DNA from: an uncultured Collinsella sp.
Lineage (GTDB): Bacteria > Actinomycetota > Coriobacteriia > Coriobacteriales > Coriobacteriaceae
Direction of reading: 5' to 3'
Length of the DNA: 31,436 nucleotides
Assembly: GCA_959020035.1 (NCBI GenBank)
Contig: CAUEQX010000004.1
Span: 1 to 31,436 of the forward strand
Shown: positions 26,018 to 31,436 of the stretch, in pieces
How the letters are laid out: each line of letters starts with the position of its first letter
Position numbering within the stretch: the first letter of the stretch is position 1
The notes under the pieces: model-generated
What the model saw: only the letters and a program-made list of their open reading frames with translations
Told to the model about the DNA's origin: nothing
Databases searched by the model: none
Translations under genes and position numbers: made by a program

Positions 26018-27277
26018 ATGAAATACACCAAGCTCGAGCGTAACTGGGTTATGTATGATGTGGGCAATTCGGCCCTCGTGCTGCTCAATACCTCGGTGGT
26101 GCCCATTTACTTTAACGCCATCAATACCGGCGCTTCCTCGGCCGACCTGGTGGTCGCCTGGGGCAATGCGCAGACGATTGCCTCGCTGGTCATCGCCATG
26201 CTCATGCCCATTCTGGGCGCGCTTGCCGACTACGCCGGCAACAAGATCAAGTTCTTCTTGGGCTTCTTCCTCACGGGCCTGGTGCTTTGCCTGGCGCAGG
26301 CTATCCCAATGTCCGCCATGGCATTTTTGACCGTGTACGTGCTGTGCACCATCGGCCTTAACTCTTCTATGACGTTCTACGACGCCATGCTGCCCGACAT
26401 TACCACCGACGAGCGCATGGACGCCGTGTCCAGCTCGGGTTATGCCTGGGGCTACATCGGTTCCACCGTGCCGTTCGTCATCTGCCTGGCGCTCATCATG
26501 GGTGGCCCCGCTCTTGGTGTCCCCACCATGCTGGCAACGCGTCTGTCGTTTATCATCACCGGTGCCTGGTGGCTCATCTTTACCCTGCCGCTCATTCGCA
26601 CCTATAAGCAAAAGTACGGTCGCGAGCGCGGTCCCGAGGACACCATCGGCCACATCGTGGGCGGTGTGTTCTCCGAGGTCGGACACACCATGCGCGAGAT
26701 CGCCCACAACAAGACCGTGCTGGTCTACATGATCGCGTTCTTCTTCTATATCGACGGTGTGCACACGGTCATTTCCATGGCAACCAGCTACGGATCGGCC
26801 TTGGGCATCGATTCGACGCAGTTGGTGCTGGCTCTGCTCGTTACGCAGTTTGTGGCCTTCCCGTCCGCCATCATCTACGGCAAGCTCGCCGGCCGCGTGG
26901 GCACACTCAATATGATCTTGGTGGCCGTCGCCGCCTACATGGGCATTGTGCTGTTCGCCGCGTTCTTCTTAAAGACCGCCTTTGAGTTTTGGGTGCTTGC
27001 CATTATGGTCGGCCTGTTCCAGGGCGGCGTGCAGGCGCTCAGCCGTAGCTACTTTGGCCGCATTATCCCCAAGGAAAAGTCCAACGAGTACTACGGCTTC
27101 TTTGACATCTTTGGTCGTTATGCAAGCGTTATGGGCACCTTCCTGGTGTCGGTCGTAACCTCGCTGACCGGCAACCCGTCGCTGGGCGTCCTTTCCATTG
27201 GTGTGCTGCTGGTCGTTGGCTTTATGCTGTTGGTCCGCCTGTCCCGCATGACTCGGGCGGCAGAGCATGCCGCATAG
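26018..27277 (+). CDS. MFS transporter, UMF1/Atg22-like family
   Basis: Encodes 419 residues with about 12 membrane segments in two groups of six, joined by a cytoplasmic loop around residues 193-235. GAAGGG lies about 9 bases before the ATG. The N terminus RNWVMYDVGNSALVLL matches the WxxYDxxNS signature of the UMF1/Atg22 branch, and GALADYAGNKIKFF is the MFS motif-A loop between helices 2 and 3; QGGVQALSRSYFGRIIPKEKSNEYYGFFDIFGRYASVMG is a typical second-half signature. Substrate is not known for most of this family; some export amino acids or sugars. It has its own promoter between the phospholipase-like and glycosyltransferase genes. Confidence 0.9.
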   Translation: MKYTKLERNWVMYDVGNSALVLLNTSVVPIYFNAINTGASSADLVVAWGNAQTIASLVIAMLMPILGALADYAGNKIKFFLGFFLTGLVLCLAQAIPMSAMAFLTVYVLCTIGLNSSMTFYDAMLPDITTDERMDAVSSSGYAWGYIGSTVPFVICLALIMGGPALGVPTMLATRLSFIITGAWWLIFTLPLIRTYKQKYGRERGPEDTIGHIVGGVFSEVGHTMREIAHNKTVLVYMIAFFFYIDGVHTVISMATSYGSALGIDSTQLVLALLVTQFVAFPSAIIYGKLAGRVGTLNMILVAVAAYMGIVLFAAFFLKTAFEFWVLAIMVGLFQGGVQALSRSYFGRIIPKEKSNEYYGFFDIFGRYASVMGTFLVSVVTSLTGNPSLGVLSIGVLLVVGFMLLVRLSRMTRAAEHAA

Positions 27278-27333
27278 GAGCGAGCGGCTATTGTGCCTGT
27301 CCACGGTACTCTTTTGGGGTTATCCGCAATAAA

Positions 27334-27375
27334 CATTGCGACTTGCGAGCAATGATTTGCCCAAGTGGGTATGAT
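27334..27375 (+). promoter_or_regulatory. Promoter and candidate operator of the glycosyltransferase/kinase/regulator operon
   Basis: TATGAT (27370-27375) after GGG is a good -10. CATTGC (27334-27339) and GCAATG (27349-27354) form an inverted repeat across the -35 position, and TTGCGA occurs twice in it (27337-27342 and 27344-27349 or so). That place suits a regulator, perhaps a LytTR protein. Confidence 0.45.
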
Positions 27376-27391
27376 GGAATCAGCTAGGTCG

Positions 27392-27427
27392 CGGGGCGTC
27401 GCCTGTGTTTGGCGGCGCCCCGTTTTT
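27392..27427 (+). terminator. Terminator-like hairpin in the leader of the glycosyltransferase gene
   Basis: CGGGGCGTCGCC (27392-27403) pairs with GGCGGCGCCCCG (27411-27422) over 12 bases with one G-U pair, then TTTTT (27423-27427). It lies 17 bases after the -10 element and 7 bases before the RBS. The upstream MFS gene ends 114 bases earlier, so it could end read-through, but it also lies inside the new transcript. Confidence 0.7.
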
Positions 27428-27448
27428 GTGTTGCAGGGAGGGTAAGGC

Positions 27449-28636
27449 ATGAACGCCACGGTCGTGATTCCAACGTATTGGGCGGGCGATGACGCTTGCG
27501 CAAACGCCCCTGGCACCTATGACCATTCGACGCGACTCAACGCCGACAATCCCGAACTCGACCGCTGCCTGGCCTCGCTTGAGCAGGTACGTGACATCCC
27601 GCGCATCATCCTTTTGGTGGTCTGTCCCGTTTCTGCCACAGCCGATGTGTCGCTGCGCGTGCACGAGATTGTCGACGCGCATCCCACGCTCAAGGTCACC
27701 GTTGTCACCAACACCCAGGCCTCGCGCATCGCAGACCGGGTTGCTCAGATCGCGCCCAAGGGTTCGGGCGAGTGCGTGAGCCTGCGAGGCTACGGTGCCA
27801 TCCGCAATATGGGGCTAGCCTGCGCCGCTGTGTTGGGGCATGACGCGGTTATCTTCTTGGATGACGATGAGACTGTCATCGACGCCGACTTTATGAAGCG
27901 CGCGACCTATGCGTTGGGGCAGCAGACGCGTCAGGGCTTGCCGATCTTGGTCAAGAGCGGCTATTTCTACGATCGCGACGGCTCGCCGCTGGCTCCCACG
28001 GACAAGGCGGGCATCTGCCATCGTTGGTGGACCAAGCGCATCGAGTTCAACCGTTGGATGAAAAAGGCGCTCTCGGGCACCCGCATCTCGCGCTCCAACT
28101 ACGTGTGCGGCGGCCTGATGGCCCTGCACGCCCGCGCCTTTACGCGTGTGGCCTTTGACCCGTTTATCACCCGCGGCGAGGACTTGGATTACCTCTTTAA
28201 CATGCGCATGTTTGGCTACGACGTGTGGTTCGATAACGAGTGGACCGTGCGCCATCTGCCTCCGGAGTCCGAAAAGCGCTCACCGCGCTTTATGCAGGAT
28301 GTATACCGTTGGTACTACGAACGGGCCAAGTTGACATTCGCCGCGCATCAAAAGGAGCTCATTCCCGTTACGGCGGCATCGCTCATGCCCTACCCGGGCC
28401 CGTGGATTTCGCGCGAGCTCGACGACCGCGTGCGCAAGACCGCTATGGTCCGCAGCGTGTTTACCCGCGAGCATGAGGGCTACCTGCGCATCTGGCGCCA
28501 TGGTATCGACGAGGCAAAGGCCTATGCGCGCCAAAACGCTGCAAGCTACCTGCGTTTCCAGAGCTTTTGGCCCAAGATCATGGACGGGCTTTGGCGTGAC
28601 GCACAACTGATCAGTATCCTGGAGGGGGCCGAATGA
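27449..28636 (+). CDS. Glycosyltransferase family 2-like protein
   Basis: Encodes 395 residues; GCAGGGAGGGTAAGG ends 2 bases before the ATG. The N terminus MNATVVIPTYWAGDD is the nucleotide-sugar binding start of a GT-A fold, and VIFLDDDETVID (DDD at 138-140) is the metal- and sugar-nucleotide-binding motif. Later, FITRGEDLDYLFNMRMFGYDVWFD resembles the acceptor-side ED motif of GT2 enzymes. No membrane segment is seen, so it is soluble or peripheral. Sugar and acceptor are unknown; no cell-envelope or capsule cluster is nearby. Its stop overlaps the next start as ATGA, so a histidine kinase is translated together with it, an odd partner that suggests the enzyme and signalling are linked. Confidence 0.85.
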   Translation: MNATVVIPTYWAGDDACANAPGTYDHSTRLNADNPELDRCLASLEQVRDIPRIILLVVCPVSATADVSLRVHEIVDAHPTLKVTVVTNTQASRIADRVAQIAPKGSGECVSLRGYGAIRNMGLACAAVLGHDAVIFLDDDETVIDADFMKRATYALGQQTRQGLPILVKSGYFYDRDGSPLAPTDKAGICHRWWTKRIEFNRWMKKALSGTRISRSNYVCGGLMALHARAFTRVAFDPFITRGEDLDYLFNMRMFGYDVWFDNEWTVRHLPPESEKRSPRFMQDVYRWYYERAKLTFAAHQKELIPVTAASLMPYPGPWISRELDDRVRKTAMVRSVFTREHEGYLRIWRHGIDEAKAYARQNAASYLRFQSFWPKIMDGLWRDAQLISILEGAE

Positions 28637-29976
28637 TCGACCGCCGCGCCCAGCGCGATAGTTCAATATCAATCTTTCGCATCATTGCCGTTGCCTGCGC
28701 CATTTGTGTGCTGGTGTACTTTATTTTTGCCTTGGTGACCGGTATCGAGCCGATCGCCACGGTGATTGCCTGCGCGCTGCTGTGCATCTTTCTGTGCATC
28801 TTTATCTTTTTGACGCTCAATCCCGATTCGGTGCGCTCCCAGTACACCGAGGAGACGCTCTCGGTGGCCTCGGCCATGCTCGAGGACATTAAGGGCGGTC
28901 TGACGCAGGAGTCGGCGCGTTTGGTGTGCCGGCGCATTTTGCCCGAGACGCGCGCCATGACGGTGGCCATCACCGACGAGGACAACGTGCTTGCCTGCGC
29001 GGGCGAGTTTGAGGAAAAACTGCTGCCCGATACTCCCATCCACACGCTTGCCACACGCTACGTTATCGAACATGGCATCGTGCAGTCGTTCAACCGTATG
29101 GTGGATGTCGTGGGCTCGGACGGCTCGCACAACCAAGTCCCCGCCGGCATTATCGCCCCCATCAAGGTGGGCGATCGTACCGTCGGCACGCTCAAGTTCT
29201 ACTACAAGACCCCGCGCGCCGTCGACCGTACCCAGTATGCGCTTGCCTCGGGCTTTGCCGAGATCTTGTCCACGCAGCTCGCCATCCACGAGCTCGAGGT
29301 GCAAAAGGAACTCACGGCGCGCGCCGAGGTGCGTGCGCTGCAGGCGCAGATTAACCCGCACTTCCTGTTCAACACGCTGAACACCATTGCATCGTTTACG
29401 CGCACCGACCCGCTGCGGGCCCGCGAACTGCTTCGTGAGTTCTCATCGTTCTATCGTGCCACGCTCGACAACTCGGGATCGCTTATTCCGGTCTCGCGCG
29501 AGGTCGCACAGACCAAGCGCTACCTTACCTTTGAGAAGGCCCGCTTTGGCGAGGATCGCGTGCTTGCGACGTTCGATGTGTCCGAGGACGTGGAAGATAC
29601 GCTGGTGCCGGCGTTCGTGATCCAGCCGATTGTCGAGAACGCCGTGCGTCATGGTATGGGCGATGACGACGCCCTGAGGATCGACGTGACCGTTCACCAA
29701 GACGGCGAGGATGCAATCTTGATTGCCGTGGCCGATAATGGCGTGGGCATGGATGAGGGTACCGCCGCCAGACTGTTTGACGAGCGTTCTGCCCGTCCCG
29801 ACGCCAGCTCTCCCCAGGGTGGCGGCGCCGGTGTGGCCATGCACAATATTTCGGAGCGCATCCATCGCTTTTATGGGCCGCACTCCTATACGCGTGTCGA
29901 ATCGGCGCCGGGCAAGGGCACCAAAGTGCTCCTTCATCTTGATTTGTCAGAGAGCATCTTCGACATTCAAGAGTAA
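28633..29976 (+). CDS. LytS-type sensor histidine kinase with GAF-like domain (second copy)
   Basis: Encodes 447 residues; GGAGGGG at 28621-28627 lies in the end of the glycosyltransferase gene and the ATG overlaps its stop. Architecture matches the kinase at 22718: two membrane segments (14-36, 38-62), a GAF-like domain (about 75-220, with AGIIAPIKVGDRTVGTLKFYY), then H243 in INPHFLFNTLNT, N box IQPIVENAVRHG, ADNGVGMDEG and GGGAGVAMHNISERIHRFYG. The two sensors share the order and many blocks but differ in the GAF region, so they may sense different or related ligands. Its regulator gene follows after 72 bases. Confidence 0.93.
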   Translation: MIDRRAQRDSSISIFRIIAVACAICVLVYFIFALVTGIEPIATVIACALLCIFLCIFIFLTLNPDSVRSQYTEETLSVASAMLEDIKGGLTQESARLVCRRILPETRAMTVAITDEDNVLACAGEFEEKLLPDTPIHTLATRYVIEHGIVQSFNRMVDVVGSDGSHNQVPAGIIAPIKVGDRTVGTLKFYYKTPRAVDRTQYALASGFAEILSTQLAIHELEVQKELTARAEVRALQAQINPHFLFNTLNTIASFTRTDPLRARELLREFSSFYRATLDNSGSLIPVSREVAQTKRYLTFEKARFGEDRVLATFDVSEDVEDTLVPAFVIQPIVENAVRHGMGDDDALRIDVTVHQDGEDAILIAVADNGVGMDEGTAARLFDERSARPDASSPQGGGAGVAMHNISERIHRFYGPHSYTRVESAPGKGTKVLLHLDLSESIFDIQE

Positions 29977-30048
29977 AATAAAAGGCTACGGGCTCAACGT
30001 CATGCGACGGATGCCCGGCGTAGTTAGTTGACGAAAGGTTTTATCCCT

Positions 30049-30765
30049 ATGCTGCGTGCGATGATTGTGGATGATGAGGCGCCGGCTCGCTCGGAGCTTC
30101 GCTTCCTGCTCGAGCAAACGGGCAAGATCGGCACGATCACGGAGGCGTCGAGCGTCCGCTCCGCCATCGAGATGCTTATGGAAAGTCGCGTGGATGTCGT
30201 GTTTCTCGATATCTCGATGCCCGGTGCCTCGGGCCTGCAACTTGCCGAGGCGCTGCATAAGCTCAAAAATCCGCCGGCGATCGTGTTTGTGACTGCGTAT
30301 AGTGACCATGCGGTCGAGGCATTCGACGTGGATGCCGTCGATTATCTGATGAAGCCGGTCGAGGAAGCTCGCTTGGATCGCGCGATCGAGAAGGTCATGC
30401 AACGCACCAAGCCGGTTACGGACAGCAAGGTGACCATCGAGCGTATCCCGGTGGAAAAGGGCGGCCGCAAGGTGCTCATTCCCGTGGACGACATTCGCTT
30501 TATCATGGCCAAGGACGATTACTCCTGCATCTATACCGTCGATGATCGCTTTTTGTCGACGACCTCGCTGGCGCAGTTTGAGGCCAAGCTCTGCGACTTT
30601 GGCTTCTTCCGTGTTCACCGCCGCTATATCGTGAACTTGGCGTGCGTCACGGATGTGGAGACGGTGCCCTCGGGCGCCATCCAGCTGGGCATTACGGGCG
30701 TCGACGAACGCGTGCCGGTTTCGCGCCGCCGCGTCGTGCCGCTCAAGAAGGCTCTGAGTCTCTAG
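30049..30765 (+). CDS. LytTR-family response regulator (second copy)
   Basis: Encodes 238 residues from the ATG at 30049, with AAAGG (30034-30038) 10 bases upstream; a TTG start at 30028 is possible in frame but would overlap the RBS. The receiver has DDE (8-10), phosphorylated D54 in VFLDISMPG and K102 in YLMKPVEE. The LytTR DNA-binding domain (about 130-238) contains IRFIMAKDDYSCIYT, FFRVHRRYIVNLA and RVPVSRRR. It is the partner of the kinase just upstream and a paralogue of the regulator at 24145. In the 72-base gap before it, 29993-30025 can form an imperfect hairpin (CTACG and CGTAG ends). A terminator follows. Confidence 0.94.
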   Translation: MLRAMIVDDEAPARSELRFLLEQTGKIGTITEASSVRSAIEMLMESRVDVVFLDISMPGASGLQLAEALHKLKNPPAIVFVTAYSDHAVEAFDVDAVDYLMKPVEEARLDRAIEKVMQRTKPVTDSKVTIERIPVEKGGRKVLIPVDDIRFIMAKDDYSCIYTVDDRFLSTTSLAQFEAKLCDFGFFRVHRRYIVNLACVTDVETVPSGAIQLGITGVDERVPVSRRRVVPLKKALSL

Positions 30766-30772
30766 CACACTG

Positions 30773-30821
30773 GCCCCGCAGCCCTGTAGACCCATCGTCT
30801 GCGGAGCCGTGGGGCTTTTTT
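30773..30821 (+). terminator. Intrinsic terminator after the second regulator
   Basis: GCCCC (30773-30777) pairs with GGGGC (30811-30815) and CGCAG (30777-30781) with CTGCG (30799-30803), leaving a short bulge; TTTTTT follows at 30816-30821. It starts 7 bases after the stop codon and ends the operon. Confidence 0.8.
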
Positions 30822-30860
30822 GTATGTATCTGCCGAATCGTTTTTTGCGGAAGGGATCCC

Positions 30861-31328
30861 ATGAACAGCGCAAGCGCCAAGCGCATCGACATCATCTCGG
30901 ACACCCACGGCTATTTATCGCCTGCGCTCTTGGATGAGCTTGAGGGCGCAGACCTGATCATCCACGCCGGCGATCTCACGTCAGAGATGGACTACGAGCA
31001 CCTATGCACCATCGCCCCCGTGCGGGCCGTACTGGGTAACAACGATTACTACCGCGACTACGGCCCCGATGTAGACCGTCTTGCGCTTTTTACCTACGAA
31101 GGCCTCAAATTCGCCGTAGCCCACTACCGCGAAGACCTTCCGGTGGGATCCGTAGACGTAGCCATCAACGGCCACACCCACGTAACCAAAGAAGCCCAAG
31201 TGGGCCGTTGCTTAGTCCTCAACCCGGGCAGCGCCAGCTACCCCAGAGGCACCCGAGGCCCCACCATGGCCAGAATGCTCGTCAAAGACGGCAAGATCAT
31301 AAGCACCAAGTTTATTGACCTAGACTAA
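30861..31328 (+). CDS. yfcE: YfcE-family metallophosphoesterase
   Basis: Encodes 155 residues; GGAAGGG lies 5 bases before the ATG. Calcineurin-like metal-binding motifs in order: SDTHG (D14, H16), HAGDL (D38), GNND (N61, D62), VAHYRED (H88), and NGHTHV (H105, H107), followed by NPGSASYPRG. The YfcE/MJ0936 family hydrolyses small phosphodiesters in vitro; the cellular substrate is unknown. Where many relatives have HG after the fourth motif, this has HY (H88-Y89). It lies alone between two terminators; no clear promoter was found in the short gap (30822-30848), so read-through from the operon before it may contribute. Confidence 0.93.
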   Translation: MNSASAKRIDIISDTHGYLSPALLDELEGADLIIHAGDLTSEMDYEHLCTIAPVRAVLGNNDYYRDYGPDVDRLALFTYEGLKFAVAHYREDLPVGSVDVAINGHTHVTKEAQVGRCLVLNPGSASYPRGTRGPTMARMLVKDGKIISTKFIDLD

Positions 31329-31339
31329 CCGCAACAAAA

Positions 31340-31372
31340 ACGGGGGATGTAAAACCGCATCTCCCGTTTTTT
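31340..31372 (+). terminator. Intrinsic terminator of yfcE
   Basis: ACGGGGGATG (31340-31349) pairs with CATCTCCCGT (31358-31367) over 10 bases with one G-U, then TTTTTT. It starts 12 bases after the stop. Bases 31373-31436 show no gene. Confidence 0.9.
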
Positions 31373-31436
31373 ATGAGCCAAAGGCCGAGTTTCAACAAGA
31401 ATAATCAGACCAATCCCACCGCGGAGAACGGGGACC

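Overview
The window looks like chromosome from a high-GC anaerobic gut actinobacterium of the class Coriobacteriia, most probably Collinsella. This is inferred, without a database search, from the dnaX-ybaB-recR block, a large single-chain pyruvate:ferredoxin oxidoreductase, PTS sugar uptake, LytS/LytTR signalling, the codon choice, and intergenic palindromes of a kind I associate with Collinsella. No rRNA, tRNA, phage, CRISPR array or complete transposase was found. Nearly all genes lie on the + strand; two lie on the minus strand.

Layout. (1) 1-2476: the 3' end of dnaX, a minus-strand small membrane protein, then ybaB and recR (replication and repair). (2) 2629-6453: a tightly coupled three-gene set encoding a membrane-anchored Ser/Gly-rich protein, a membrane Ser/Thr kinase and an FHA-domain protein, closed by a terminator. 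(3) 6522-10580: PFOR with a leader of about 280 bases, followed by an unusually large nested inverted repeat and further hairpins. (4) 10590-12068: an AT-rich control region and carbamate kinase. (5) 12081-18351: a beta-glucoside PTS locus (LicR-type activator, IIA, IIB, IIC, GH1 6-phospho-beta-glucosidase), bracketed on both sides by related palindromic repeats. (6) 18349-19383, minus strand: a C39-like cysteine peptidase whose stop codon lies in one repeat copy. (7) 19745-22605: an APC permease and a metal-dependent amidohydrolase. (8) 22718-30765: two paralogous LytS-type kinase/LytTR regulator pairs flanking a zinc phospholipase C-like protein, an MFS transporter and a glycosyltransferase. 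(9) 30861-31372: a YfcE-type phosphodiesterase and terminator.

How they may work together. PTS import delivers phosphorylated beta-glucosides, which the GH1 enzyme splits; glycolytic pyruvate feeds PFOR; carbamate kinase can add ATP from carbamoyl phosphate. The permease/amidohydrolase pair probably imports and hydrolyses an amide, peptide or acylated amino acid. The two LytTR systems have cytoplasmic GAF-like sensors and may track a metabolite. These links are inferences from family knowledge and gene order.

The best candidates for undescribed biology are the kinase/FHA/anchored-protein module, the twin LytS/LytTR systems around a lipase-like/transport/glycosyltransferase block, the repeat families around the PTS locus, the nested palindrome after PFOR, and terminator-like hairpins placed between promoter and ribosome binding site of several genes.
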